This document shows, piece by piece, positions 33,728 to 42,735 of a DNA stretch of 64,000 nucleotides. How positions within the stretch are numbered: position 1 is the stretch's first letter; every line of letters begins with the position of its first letter. A model generated the notes under the pieces. That model was given only the letters and a program-made list of their open reading frames with translations. It was not told the DNA's origin and did no database searches. A program made the position numbers and the translations under genes. This DNA comes from CAJXYS01 sp913063035 (GTDB lineage Bacteria > Pseudomonadota > Alphaproteobacteria > Rhodobacterales > Rhodobacteraceae), in the NCBI RefSeq assembly GCF_050586465.1, contig NZ_JBOCEG010000003.1, positions 372,001 through 436,000 on the forward strand. The letters are read 5' to 3'.

Positions 33728-35056
33728 TCAGAGCCGCCCGATCTTGAGCTTGGTGATCCGGTTGTCCTTGCGCGACAGCACCTCGAAGCGGAACCCGTGG
33801 AAGCTGAAGACCTGGCCCGTGCTCGGGATCATCTGCGCCTCGTGGATCACCAGCCCCGCGATGGTGTTGGCCTCCTCGTCGGGCAGGTTCCAGTCGGTCG
33901 CCCGGTTCAGGTCGCGGATCGTCATGCCGCCCTCGACGATGCACTGGCCGTCCTCGGTCTCGCGCAGGGGATGCTCGGCATCGACGTCGAACTCGTCGGT
34001 GATCTCGCCGACGATCTCCTCGAGGATGTCCTCAAGCGTGATCAGCCCGCGCAGGGCGCCGTATTCGTCCACGACCAGGGCGAAATGCGTCTTGCGGCGC
34101 AGGAACTCGCGCATCTGGTCGTCGAGCGTCGTGGTCTCGGGCACGAAATAGGGCTCCATCGCCACGTCGAGCACGCGGAAATTCTGCAGCTTCGTCTCGC
34201 TGGCCTCGGGGCCGCGCATCAACTTGTCGACCGCCCGCAGCAGATCCTTGGCATGAACCACGCCGACGATATTCTCGGGCTGATCCTTGAAGACCGGCAG
34301 CCGGGTATGGGGCGAGTCGAGGCATTGCGAGAGGATCTGCTCGGAATCGGCATCCGCGTCGATCATCTCGATCGACGAGCGGTGCAGCATGATCTCCTCC
34401 ACGGTGCGGTCGGACAGGTCCAGCGCGCCGAGCAGGCGGTCGCGGTCCTCCTTTTCCATCACGCCCTCGGAGTGGCCGAGCGCGATGGCCCCGGCGATTT
34501 CCTCGCGCGCCGAAAGCACGAGGCTGTCGGGGTCGGTCTGCACCCCGAACAGCCGCAGAAGCTGGCGTACGAACCAGCGCACCGCGGTCACCACGGGCGA
34601 GAAGAGCAGGATGACCACCTGGATCACCGGCGAGACCTTGGCCGCCGCGGTTTCGGCGTTGGTGATGGCATAGGTCTTGGGCAGCACCTCGGCGAAGACG
34701 AGCACGAGCAGCGTCATCACCAGCGTGGCGAGCGCCACGCCCGAATCCCCGAAGAGCCGGGTGAACAGGCTGGTCGCCAGCGAGGCGGCCAGGATGTTGA
34801 CGAGGTTGTTGCCGAGCAGAACCGCCCCGATCAGCCGTTCGCTGTCCTGGGTGATGACCAGCGCCTTGAGCGCGCCGGCCGAGCCGCGGTCGGCCTGCGC
34901 GCGCAGCTTGCCGCGGCTGGCCGCCGTCAGGGCTGTTTCCGAGCCCGAGAAGAACCCCGAGAGCAGCAACAGGCAGAGAATTGCGCCGGCGGTGCCGAAC
35001 AGGGCGATATCGAAGGCGGTGGCGGTCGTGGACACGGCGTCTGGCGTGGGATCCAT
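33728..35056 (-). CDS. HlyC/CorC (CNNM)-family membrane protein
   Basis: This 442-residue protein has a DUF21/CNNM membrane domain (residues about 15-200; FFSGSETALTAASRGKL), two CBS domains (VEEIMLHRSSIEMID, HFALVVDEYGALRGLITLEDILEEIVGEI) and a C-terminal CorC_HlyC domain (IVEGGMTIRDLNRATDW). By family it is linked to Mg2+/Co2+ homeostasis or efflux; direct haemolysin activity is not implied. It is downstream of xerD on the same strand, and two terminators follow. Confidence 0.92.
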   Translation of the reverse strand: MDPTPDAVSTTATAFDIALFGTAGAILCLLLLSGFFSGSETALTAASRGKLRAQADRGSAGALKALVITQDSERLIGAVLLGNNLVNILAASLATSLFTRLFGDSGVALATLVMTLLVLVFAEVLPKTYAITNAETAAAKVSPVIQVVILLFSPVVTAVRWFVRQLLRLFGVQTDPDSLVLSAREEIAGAIALGHSEGVMEKEDRDRLLGALDLSDRTVEEIMLHRSSIEMIDADADSEQILSQCLDSPHTRLPVFKDQPENIVGVVHAKDLLRAVDKLMRGPEASETKLQNFRVLDVAMEPYFVPETTTLDDQMREFLRRKTHFALVVDEYGALRGLITLEDILEEIVGEITDEFDVDAEHPLRETEDGQCIVEGGMTIRDLNRATDWNLPDEEANTIAGLVIHEAQMIPSTGQVFSFHGFRFEVLSRKDNRITKLKIGRL

Positions 35057-35139
35057 GGCTTGGCTGTTATGAGGGACGTTCAGACCCTTATGGGGGCGAA
35101 GGGGCGGCGCTTCAAGGGCTGGCGGTTCCGGGTCGCCGG

Positions 35140-36063
35140 CTAGTCGCCGGCCGAGAGCGGGTGCTTTTCCAGCACCAGCGCCTTCAGCCGCTCGTCCAGC
35201 ACATGCGTGTAGATCTCCGTGGTCGAAACATCGGCATGGCCGAGCATGGTCTGGATCGCCCGCAGATCCGCACCGCCGGCCAGCAGATGGGTCGCGAAGG
35301 CGTGGCGCAGCGTGTGCGGGGTCACCTTGGCGGGGCTGACCCCGGCGGCGACCGCGATTTCCTTGATGAGGCCATGAAAGCGATGCCGCGTCAGATGCCC
35401 GGCCTTGCCGCTGGACGGGAAGAGAAAGCGCGACGCCGGCCGGCCGTTGGCCCGCGCGGCATCCTCGGCGGCGTCGCGGGTTTCGAGCCAGGCCGCGAGC
35501 GCCGCGCGGGCAGGATCGGAAAGCGGGACCATCCGCTCGCGCCCGCCCTTGCCGCGCACCAGCAGCATCCGCGGATCGCCCCGCGCCGCGCTCACCGGCA
35601 GCGAGACCAGCTCGGAGACGCGCATCCCGGTGGCATAGAGCAGCTCCACCAGGCAGGTGTTTCGCAGGCGGTCGGGCGGCGTCCGGCCGGTGTCGCGCGC
35701 GGCCGCCAGCAGCCGGTCGACCTCGGCCTCGCCGAGCGTCTTGGGCAGGCGCCGTGCCTTGCCGGGCCCCTTGATCTGGATCGCCGGGTTGTCGCCGCGC
35801 CAGCCCTCGTCATAGGCGAAGCGGTAAAGCTGGCGGATCGCCGACAGGCGCCGCGCCCGCGTCGATCGGGCCATGCCGAGCGTCTCGAGCTCGATCAGGT
35901 AGGATTCGACGGCGTCACGGTCGGCCGTGGCCAGATCCCGCCCCGCCGCCGCGAGCCAGTCGCGGAAATGGCCCAGGTCGCGGGCATAGGCCAGGATCGT
36001 GTTGTCCGCGGCATCAAGCTCGGCGCGTTGTGCCTCGAGGAAAGTGCCGATCCAGTCCGCCAC
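35140..36063 (-). CDS. xerD: Tyrosine recombinase XerD
   Basis: This 307-residue site-specific recombinase resolves chromosome dimers at dif with XerC and FtsK. It has the N-terminal SAM-like core-binding domain and the catalytic set: Arg in ATGMRVSEL, Lys in RGKGGRERMVPL, HTLRHAFATHLL (His-x-x-Arg), His in LGHADVSTTEIYTHV and the nucleophile Tyr in the same motif. The start is GTG 36063, three bases after the stop of the upstream hypothetical gene. No att site or phage gene is near, so this is the housekeeping recombinase. Confidence 0.93.
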   Translation of the reverse strand: MADWIGTFLEAQRAELDAADNTILAYARDLGHFRDWLAAAGRDLATADRDAVESYLIELETLGMARSTRARRLSAIRQLYRFAYDEGWRGDNPAIQIKGPGKARRLPKTLGEAEVDRLLAAARDTGRTPPDRLRNTCLVELLYATGMRVSELVSLPVSAARGDPRMLLVRGKGGRERMVPLSDPARAALAAWLETRDAAEDAARANGRPASRFLFPSSGKAGHLTRHRFHGLIKEIAVAAGVSPAKVTPHTLRHAFATHLLAGGADLRAIQTMLGHADVSTTEIYTHVLDERLKALVLEKHPLSAGD

Positions 36064-36066
36064 CCG

Positions 36067-37593
36067 TCACCCCCGCCGGTCGAGAAGCATGAGCTGCAGC
36101 GCGGTGCGCCGCGCCAGGTCCTCGAGCCCCACCTGCCGGAAGAGCGCGAGCGTCGCCTGGATGTCGCGCGGGTCGGCATGGGCGCCATCCTCCACGCGCA
36201 GCATGGCGCGCAACACGGCCTCGCCCAGACGGCCTTCCTGCAGCAGGCCCTTGAGGATCCCCGACGGAAGCGGGCGGGTGAAGCCGTCGGCGATGGCCGT
36301 GCCCAGCCGCCCCGTCGGCGTCACGCCGGAGAGCGCGCCGCGCGCGATCCCGCGCAGGAACGCCTCTTCGGGACCGCCGCCGTCATGGGCCGCCGCTGCG
36401 CGTTCGTACCCGTCCGAGAGCAGCGCGACCCGGAAGGCCATGTCGCCCGTGGACCCGTCGAGGCGCATGCGCTCGAGCCGTTCGCCGTACATGCGCGCGA
36501 AGGGCACCTCGAGTCCGACCGCCTGCATGGCGGCCAGGGCCTCGGGCAGGTGGCGGGCGACCGCCGCCCGGTCGAAGGCCAGCAGCGCCACGTCGAGCGC
36601 CTGAACCGCCGCGACCCGGTCCCAGATTCCCCCCGAGGCCGCCGGGCGCCGCTCGGTGTAGAGGGCGAAGAGCTGGCTGGGCGGAATCGCCTGGCTGCGT
36701 GCCAGCCGTTCGGCCGCTTCGAGCTGCGTCTTCCACCCGGCGACGGGGGACAGGTCCGCCTGGGCGAAGGCCAGCGGCAGCGGGCCCGGCGGGCGCGGCA
36801 GGGCGATGGCCTCGCGGATGCGGAAGACCAGCGGCGTCATGCGCTCGGGCGATGGCGGGGCGGGCATCCCCTCGAACAGATCCGGGTCGAGAAAGCGCGC
36901 CAGGAGCGCGGCCTCGCCTTCCGATATCCGGCCGAGCGTCTCGCCGGTCTCGAGCGTCAATACCGCGGCGTTCCAGTCGCCGCCGCGCGCCAGGCAGAAG
37001 ACCCGCGCCGGCAGGGTCGGGGCGATGTCCGGGGTGGCGCGCATCGTGGCGCAGGCCCGTTCTTCGTGCCCTGTCAGCAGGCTGACGTCGAACCATCGGC
37101 GAAAGAACTCGGGCTCGGTCGGCCCGGCGCGTTCCAGCAGCGCCTGCGCCTGGTCGAGCGCGCCAAGGTCCAGCAGCTTGTCGAGCCGCGCCAGCAGGAG
37201 CCGGGCCTCCTCGCCGGCGCCGGCGGGCGGGTCGGCCTCGGCCAGCATCAGGCGATAGAGCATGTCGAGAATCGCCGGCAGCGCGTCCGGGCGCTGGCGC
37301 GCGATCAGGCTCTCGAGGGTGGCGCTTTCGGACGCGGACCAGAGCCCGGCGGGCAGCCCCGTCACCGTGGGTGGCAACAGGCCGACCGCGTCCTTGCGCA
37401 CGGCGCCGAGCGGCGTGGTGGTCACTTCCTCGACGGCGGCGGAATCGGCCACGTCCGGCGGCGCGGGGGCGATCACCGGGCGCGCGCGCACCGTGTCCGA
37501 CAGCCAGTCGATCGCCGAGAGCGGCGCGTCCTGCGCCGCGGCGGGCGCCGCGCCAGCCAGCGCCAGCCCGGCGATGACACCCCTAATCCACAT
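36067..37593 (-). CDS. Exported protein of unknown function, 508 residues
   Basis: It has a signal peptide (residues 1-21, ending APAAAQ), a Pro/Ala-rich stretch to about residue 75, then mostly Ala/Leu/Arg-rich helices resembling tetratricopeptide-like pairs (ARLDKLLDLGALDQAQALLERAG; DIQATLALFRQVGLEDLARRTALQLMLL). I do not recognise a family. The helix-pair pattern suggests a periplasmic scaffold. It overlaps the upstream small membrane-protein gene by 11 bases and ends 3 bases before xerD, so the three genes form a tight operon. Confidence 0.75.
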   Translation of the reverse strand: MWIRGVIAGLALAGAAPAAAQDAPLSAIDWLSDTVRARPVIAPAPPDVADSAAVEEVTTTPLGAVRKDAVGLLPPTVTGLPAGLWSASESATLESLIARQRPDALPAILDMLYRLMLAEADPPAGAGEEARLLLARLDKLLDLGALDQAQALLERAGPTEPEFFRRWFDVSLLTGHEERACATMRATPDIAPTLPARVFCLARGGDWNAAVLTLETGETLGRISEGEAALLARFLDPDLFEGMPAPPSPERMTPLVFRIREAIALPRPPGPLPLAFAQADLSPVAGWKTQLEAAERLARSQAIPPSQLFALYTERRPAASGGIWDRVAAVQALDVALLAFDRAAVARHLPEALAAMQAVGLEVPFARMYGERLERMRLDGSTGDMAFRVALLSDGYERAAAAHDGGGPEEAFLRGIARGALSGVTPTGRLGTAIADGFTRPLPSGILKGLLQEGRLGEAVLRAMLRVEDGAHADPRDIQATLALFRQVGLEDLARRTALQLMLLDRRG

Positions 37594-37717
37594 CGAGCGT
37601 CACCGGCTCGTTCACCTCCTGGCGGTCGGGGGCCATGTCGCCGAGATACGCGAATCCCACGAGCGCCACGAACCCTATGACGATCAGGAAGAAAACCAGT
37701 TTCAGAACCCGCCCCAT
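37583..37717 (-). CDS. Small single-span membrane protein, 44 residues
   Basis: It begins MGRVLKLVFFLIVIGFVALVG: a short basic N-terminus, one membrane helix (residues about 6-26), then an acidic tail (MAPDRQEVNEPVTLDVD). It has a GAGG Shine-Dalgarno sequence 5 bases before ATG 37717 and an 11-base overlap with the 508-residue exported protein gene, supporting it as real. A longer open frame to 38425 is the antisense shadow of aroK. Function is unknown; position suggests it acts with the exported protein. Confidence 0.75.
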   Translation of the reverse strand: MGRVLKLVFFLIVIGFVALVGFAYLGDMAPDRQEVNEPVTLDVD

Positions 37718-37855
37718 CACTGCCTCTTTTATCGTTGTGTGTGCCGCCGGCCCGGTGATTGGTCCGAAACGGTGGCCATTGCGCTCGTCAGTATATATGC
37801 CATTTTTTGCGGCTCCATGCCAACGGGCCGTAATCGGAAGAGGATAAGCAGGACC

Positions 37856-38416
37856 ATGCCGAGACACGCCCGCCAACTGACCCGGACCGTCGCGCTGGTG
37901 GGCATGATGGGGTCCGGCAAGACCGCCGTGGGGACGGCGGTGGCGCGCGCGCTTGGCGTGGCGTTCAAGGATTCCGACCACGAGATCGAGCGCGCCGCGA
38001 ACATGAGCGTGGCCGAGATCTTCGAGCGCTACGGCGAGCCGTTTTTCCGGGAAAAGGAAACGCAGGTTCTGACGCGGCTGCTGGACGGCCCGCCCGCGAT
38101 CCTGTCGACCGGCGGCGGCGCCTTCCTGTCCGAGACGAACCGGAGGCTGATCGGCGAAAAGGGCGTGGCGCTCTGGCTCAAGGCGGATCTCGATCTGCTC
38201 TGGTCGCGGGTGCGCCACAAGACCACGCGGCCCCTGCTGCGCGTGCCCGATCCCTATGCTAAGCTGAAATCGCTGCTCGAAGCGCGTGCGCCCTTCTACG
38301 CCGAGGCCGGGATCGTGGTCGAGGCCGAACGCGGGCTGTCGGTGCAGCAGATGGCCGAAAAGGTCGTCGCGGCGCTGGCCGCCGATCCGGCCGGACTTCT
38401 GGAAGAGAAAGAGTGA
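37856..38416 (+). CDS. aroK: Shikimate kinase
   Basis: This 186-residue kinase of the aromatic amino-acid pathway has P-loop GMMGSGKT at residues 16-23, DSDHEIE (Mg2+ and shikimate binding), FFREKE and the STGGGAF motif. The adenine/lid region has TTRPLL. ATG 37856 has AGGA upstream. It is divergent from the small membrane-protein gene (138 bases between) and is followed by aroB after one base. Confidence 0.96.
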   Translation: MPRHARQLTRTVALVGMMGSGKTAVGTAVARALGVAFKDSDHEIERAANMSVAEIFERYGEPFFREKETQVLTRLLDGPPAILSTGGGAFLSETNRRLIGEKGVALWLKADLDLLWSRVRHKTTRPLLRVPDPYAKLKSLLEARAPFYAEAGIVVEAERGLSVQQMAEKVVAALAADPAGLLEEKE

Positions 38417-38417
38417 C

Positions 38418-39536
38418 ATGACCATCGAGACCGTTCATGTGCCGCTTGGCGACCGGGCCTATGACGTGCGGATCGGGCCGGGCCTGCTGGCGCGCGCCGG
38501 GGCCGAGATTGCGCCGCTTCTGCAAGGGCAGAAGGCCGCCATCCTGACCGACGAGACCGTGGCCGAGATCCATCTCGCGACGTTCGAGCAGGGGCTCGGC
38601 GCGGCCGGGATCGATTCCGTGTCGCTGGCGCTGCCCCCCGGCGAGGCCACCAAGTCCTGGGACTGGCTGCGCCGCGCGGTCGACTGGCTGCTGGAAAAGC
38701 AGATCGAGCGGGGCGATCTGGTGATCGCGCTCGGCGGGGGCGTGATCGGCGATCTGGCGGGCTTCGCCGCGGCGGTCACTCGGCGCGGGGTGCGGTTCGT
38801 GCAGGTGCCGACCTCGTTGCTGGCGCAGGTCGACAGCTCGGTCGGGGGCAAGACGGGGATCAATTCCGAGCACGGCAAGAACCTCGTGGGCGCCTTCCAC
38901 CAGCCGGCGCTGGTGCTGGCGGATACCGGTGTTCTCGATACCCTGACCGATCGCGATTTTCGCGCGGGATACGGGGAGGTCGTGAAGTACGGGCTTCTCG
39001 GCGACGCGTCCTTCTTTGCCTGGCTTGAGGAAAACGGCCCCGCGCTGGCCCGCGGCGACGCGGTTGCGCGGGCGCATGCGGTGCGGCGGTCGGTCGAGAT
39101 GAAGGCCGATATCGTGGTGCGCGACGAGACCGAGCAGGGCGACCGCGCATTGCTGAACCTGGGCCATACCTTCGGCCATGCGCTGGAAGCCGCGACCGGC
39201 TATTCCGACCGGCTGCTGCATGGCGAGGCGGTGGCGGTCGGCTGCGCGCTGGCCTTCGAGTTCTCGGCGCGGCTCGGGCTCTGCGCGCAGGAGGCGCCGA
39301 GCCGCGTGCGGGCGCATCTTGGCCAGATGGGCATGCTCACCGACATCGCCGATATCCCGGGCGAGCTGCCCGATACCGCCGGGCTGATCCAGCTCATGAT
39401 GCAGGACAAGAAGGTGCGGGGCGGGCGTCTGCGCTTCGTGCTGGCCCGCGACATCGGCGCGGCCTTCGTGGCAGAGGAGGTCGATGGCGACGTGCTGCAG
39501 GAGATGCTGTCAGAGGCGCTGTCGGCGCGGCGCTAG
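38418..39536 (+). CDS. aroB: 3-Dehydroquinate synthase
   Basis: This 372-residue NAD- and metal-dependent enzyme makes 3-dehydroquinate from DAHP. Motifs are LPPGEATKS, ALGGGVIGDLAGFAAA, PTSLLAQVDSSVGGKTGIN and the metal-binding RALLNLGHTFGHALE with HGEAVAVG. The ATG is one base after the aroK stop. Its last 27 bases overlap the end of the convergent EamA-family gene. Confidence 0.97.
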   Translation: MTIETVHVPLGDRAYDVRIGPGLLARAGAEIAPLLQGQKAAILTDETVAEIHLATFEQGLGAAGIDSVSLALPPGEATKSWDWLRRAVDWLLEKQIERGDLVIALGGGVIGDLAGFAAAVTRRGVRFVQVPTSLLAQVDSSVGGKTGINSEHGKNLVGAFHQPALVLADTGVLDTLTDRDFRAGYGEVVKYGLLGDASFFAWLEENGPALARGDAVARAHAVRRSVEMKADIVVRDETEQGDRALLNLGHTFGHALEAATGYSDRLLHGEAVAVGCALAFEFSARLGLCAQEAPSRVRAHLGQMGMLTDIADIPGELPDTAGLIQLMMQDKKVRGGRLRFVLARDIGAAFVAEEVDGDVLQEMLSEALSARR

Positions 39537-40406
39537 CGCCCCCGAGGCCAGCGCCACCCCCAGCGAGACCACCGCCAGCCCGGCAAGTTTCACCGCGCCG
39601 ACGGGCTCGTCCAGGATCGCCCAGGCCCCCAGCGCGGCGAGCCCGGGCACCAGCGCGGCGAAGGGCGCGACCGTGCCGGGGCCGAGCCGGGTGATCGCGA
39701 CGAAGAAGCTGAGCGTGGCGAGAAACCCGGAAAAGAGCCCCTGCAAGGTGCCGTGCAGGGCCAGCGGGCCCCAGCCCCCGCGCAGGAAATCCACGCCGGT
39801 GATCAGCGCCAGCGGCAGGAAGGCGAGCGACGTCCAGAAGCACATGATGGCCGCGCTGTCGGTCGCGCCCAGCCCCGAGCGGCGATAGGCCAGCGTGTAG
39901 ACCGCCCAGGAAAACGATGCCCCGAGAAACAGCAGGTGGCCCCGCCAGGCGCCGCCGCCGCGGGCGAGCGCCTCCCAGCCGCCGACAGCCATCGCCCCGG
40001 CCAGGATCAGCCCGAGCCCGGCAAGGCGGCGGCCCGTGATCCGGTCCCCGTCGATCAGCCGCGCGAGGCCCGCGACGAAAACCGGCAGCATCGCGGGGGT
40101 GAAGATCACGCTGTCGGCCACCGGCGCGAAGCGCAGCCCGGATGTCAGCAGCAGCACGAACAGGACACCGCCGAAGCCCGCGATCAGCCCCACGTCGCGC
40201 CAGCGCGCCCCGCCGGGCCGGAGCCCGCGCCGCCAGAGCAGCGGCGCGAAGAGCACCGCACCCGGCAAGAAGCGCATCAGCCCCAGCTCGACGGGTGTGA
40301 AGCTGGTCGTGACGGCGGCGCGCGCGGCGACGAGATAGCTGGCCCAGACCGCGATGGTAAAGGCCAGCGCCGCCCATCCGGCACGCGGATCGGCGCTCAG
40401 GCGCAT
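39510..40406 (-). CDS. EamA-family (DMT) transporter
   Basis: This 298-residue membrane protein has ten predicted helices in two EamA repeats (second beginning about residue 150, HLLFLGASFSWAVYTLAYRR). It ends with a basic tail. Members export amino acids or other metabolites; the substrate here cannot be told. The start is ATG 40406, as the frame upstream to 40655 runs back through the zwf operator and start. The 27-base overlap with aroB is convergent. Confidence 0.87.
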   Translation of the reverse strand: MRLSADPRAGWAALAFTIAVWASYLVAARAAVTTSFTPVELGLMRFLPGAVLFAPLLWRRGLRPGGARWRDVGLIAGFGGVLFVLLLTSGLRFAPVADSVIFTPAMLPVFVAGLARLIDGDRITGRRLAGLGLILAGAMAVGGWEALARGGGAWRGHLLFLGASFSWAVYTLAYRRSGLGATDSAAIMCFWTSLAFLPLALITGVDFLRGGWGPLALHGTLQGLFSGFLATLSFFVAITRLGPGTVAPFAALVPGLAALGAWAILDEPVGAVKLAGLAVVSLGVALASGALAPRRQRL

Positions 40407-40570
40407 GGGAAAGGCGGCACAGCGACACGCATGGCTCAGGGCTACCCGAGACGGGCTGGAAACGGAAGCGGCCTGGCGCGACCCCGTCGCGGCGGTTGTG
40501 GGACCGGGGGGCGGGGGCCTATGCTGGGCGCGGACTGGACATGGCGCGGGAACGGCGGTAGGGATGCGCT

Positions 40571-40584
40571 TGTTAGCGCTAACA
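40571..40584. promoter_or_regulatory. LacI-family-type operator before zwf
   Basis: TGTTAGCGCTAACA is a perfect 14-bp palindrome with the central CG flanked as LacI/GalR-family regulators require (GCGC core). It lies 16 bases upstream of the zwf start codon, well placed for repression. Such sites control sugar-acid and Entner-Doudoroff genes in proteobacteria. No lacI-type gene is in the window. Confidence 0.75.
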
Positions 40585-40599
40585 CAAGCGGAGTGCAGG

Positions 40600-42054
40600 A
40601 TGGTCTCGCGAGTCATTCCCGTCGATCCCTTCGACCTCGTCATCTTCGGGGGCACCGGGGACCTGGCCCGGCGGAAGATCCTGCCCGGCCTCTACCGGCG
40701 CTTCTGGGACGGCCAGATGCCCAGGGACGCGCATGTGATCGGCGCGGCGCGGACCGCGCAGGACGACGCTGGCTATCGCCAGTTCGTCCGCGAGGCGATC
40801 GAGACCTTCGTCGCGCCCGACAAGCGCGACGCCGAGACGATCGAGGCCTTCCTGGCCATGGTGCGCTACGTGGCGGTCGACGCGACCGGCACCGAGGGAT
40901 GGGACACGCTCGCCGCGATGGTGCGGCCCGACACCATCCATGCCTTCTACTTCTCCGTCAGCCCGTCGCTGTTCGGGGGCATCGCCGAGCGGCTTCACGG
41001 CCACGGAATCGCGACGCCCGACGCGCGGATCGTGGTCGAGAAGCCCTTTGGCCACGACCTCGCCTCGGCGCGCGAACTCAACGCGACGCTGGCGCATTCC
41101 TTCGACGAGCACCAGATCTACCGGATCGACCACTATCTCGGGAAGGAGACGGTCCAGAACCTCATGGCGGTCCGCTTCGCCAACGTGCTCTTCGAGCCGC
41201 TCTGGAACGCGCAGTATGTCGACCATGTCCAGATCACCGTGGCCGAGACCGTCGGCGTCGAGGGACGGGGCGCCTATTACGACAAGTCCGGCGCGATGCG
41301 GGACATGGTGCAGAATCACCTGATGCAACTGCTTTGCCTGATCGCGATGGAACCGCCGAGCCGCTTCGAACCCGACGCGGTGCGCGACGAGAAGCTCAAG
41401 GTCATCCGCGCGCTCGACCCGGTGGCGCCGGGCGACATCGTGCGCGGCCAGTATCGCGGCCGCGACGACGAGCCCGGCTACCTGGAGGCGGCGGAAAACC
41501 CCGACAGCACCACCGAGAGCTTCGTCGCGATGAAGGTGCATGTCTCGAACTGGCGATGGGCCGGCACACCCTTCTACATGCGGACGGGCAAGCGCCTGCG
41601 CGCGCGGGTCTCGGAAATCGCGGTGGTCTTCAAGGACCCGCCTCATTCGATCTTCGGCGAGGATGGCAAGCGGCGCGGCAACGTGCTTGCGATCCGTCTG
41701 CAGCCGGACGAGGGCATGACCATGCGTGTGACCATCAAGGAGCCGGGGCCGGGTGGCATGCGCCTGGTCGAGGTGCCGCTGGACATGAGCTTCGCCGAGG
41801 CGCTCGGCGAGCATGCCGCCGACATGCCGGATGCCTATGAACGCCTGATCATGGACGTGATCCGGGGCAACCAGACGCTGTTCATGCGCGGCGACGAGGT
41901 CGAGGCCGCCTGGGCCTGGACGGATCCCGTGATCGCCGGCTGGGAGTCGCGCGGGGATCGCCCCTTGCCGTATGATCCCGGGGGCGCCGGGCCCGAGGAC
42001 GCGCTGATGCTGTTGCACCGCGACGGGCGCCGCTGGCGCGAGATCGAGGGCTAG
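40600..42054 (+). CDS. zwf: Glucose-6-phosphate 1-dehydrogenase
   Basis: This 484-residue enzyme makes 6-phosphogluconolactone and NAD(P)H, the entry to the pentose-phosphate and Entner-Doudoroff routes. Motifs are the N-terminal FGGTGDLARRK, VVEKPFGHDL and the active-site RIDHYLGKE. ATG 40600 follows TGCAGG, and a palindromic operator is just upstream. It is followed by pgl after 2 bases and pgi, forming a zwf-pgl-pgi operon common in Rhodobacterales. Confidence 0.97.
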   Translation: MVSRVIPVDPFDLVIFGGTGDLARRKILPGLYRRFWDGQMPRDAHVIGAARTAQDDAGYRQFVREAIETFVAPDKRDAETIEAFLAMVRYVAVDATGTEGWDTLAAMVRPDTIHAFYFSVSPSLFGGIAERLHGHGIATPDARIVVEKPFGHDLASARELNATLAHSFDEHQIYRIDHYLGKETVQNLMAVRFANVLFEPLWNAQYVDHVQITVAETVGVEGRGAYYDKSGAMRDMVQNHLMQLLCLIAMEPPSRFEPDAVRDEKLKVIRALDPVAPGDIVRGQYRGRDDEPGYLEAAENPDSTTESFVAMKVHVSNWRWAGTPFYMRTGKRLRARVSEIAVVFKDPPHSIFGEDGKRRGNVLAIRLQPDEGMTMRVTIKEPGPGGMRLVEVPLDMSFAEALGEHAADMPDAYERLIMDVIRGNQTLFMRGDEVEAAWAWTDPVIAGWESRGDRPLPYDPGGAGPEDALMLLHRDGRRWREIEG

Positions 42055-42056
42055 AG

Positions 42057-42731
42057 ATGGAACTGATCGAATATCCCGACCGCGAGATGATGATGGTCGA
42101 CGTGGCCCAGCGTATCGCGGGCGACCTGAACAGCGCGCTGATGAGCCGGGGCCAGGCCACGCTGGCGGTGCCCGGCGGCACCACGCCGGGACCGGTCTTC
42201 GACGTGCTGTCGGCGGCCGATCTGGACTGGGCCGGTGTTTCGGTTCTGCTGACCGACGAACGCTGGGTGCCCGAGGATTCGCCGCGCTCCAACACGCGGC
42301 TGCTGCGCGAGCGCCTGCTGACGGGCCGGGCCGCCGCCGCGCGTCTCGTGCCGCTCTATGCGCAGGCCGAGACGCCGGAAGAGCGGCTGGCGGAGCTGTC
42401 CGCCGGGGTGGCGGCGGCGTTGCCGCTGTCGGTCTGCCTGCTCGGCATGGGCGCGGACATGCACACCGCCTCGCTCTTTCCGGGCGCAGACCGGCTGGAG
42501 GAGGCGCTCGCGCCGGAGGCGCCGCCGCTCCTGGCGATGCGGGCGCCCGGCGCGACGGAGCCGCGGATCACGCTGACCGCGCCCGTGCTGAAGGGCGCGA
42601 TGCATGTCCACCTGCTGATCGCGGGCGCCGAGAAACGCGCGGCGCTCGAGAGGGCGGCGCAGGCCGGGCCGGTGGCCGAGGCCCCGATCCGCTGCGTTCT
42701 GCCGGATGCGACCGTTCATTACGCGGAGTAG
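42057..42731 (+). CDS. pgl: 6-Phosphogluconolactonase
   Basis: This 224-residue enzyme of the NagB/DevB fold hydrolyses 6-phosphogluconolactone to 6-phosphogluconate. Motifs are LAVPGGTTPGPVFD, LTDERWVPEDSPRSN and LLGMGADMHTASLFPG. It starts 2 bases after zwf and is 4 bases before pgi. Confidence 0.95.
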   Translation: MELIEYPDREMMMVDVAQRIAGDLNSALMSRGQATLAVPGGTTPGPVFDVLSAADLDWAGVSVLLTDERWVPEDSPRSNTRLLRERLLTGRAAAARLVPLYAQAETPEERLAELSAGVAAALPLSVCLLGMGADMHTASLFPGADRLEEALAPEAPPLLAMRAPGATEPRITLTAPVLKGAMHVHLLIAGAEKRAALERAAQAGPVAEAPIRCVLPDATVHYAE

Positions 42732-42735
42732 TGCC

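Noticed and set aside
35140..36063. Tyrosine recombinase as a sign of a phage or integrative element
   Set aside because: It matches housekeeping XerD in length and motifs; no phage, excisionase or att-like repeats are near, and neighbours are chromosomal genes.
37583..38425. Minus-strand 280-codon frame covering aroK
   Set aside because: Only its last 44 codons, with a Shine-Dalgarno sequence and membrane helix, are plausible; the rest is antisense to aroK.
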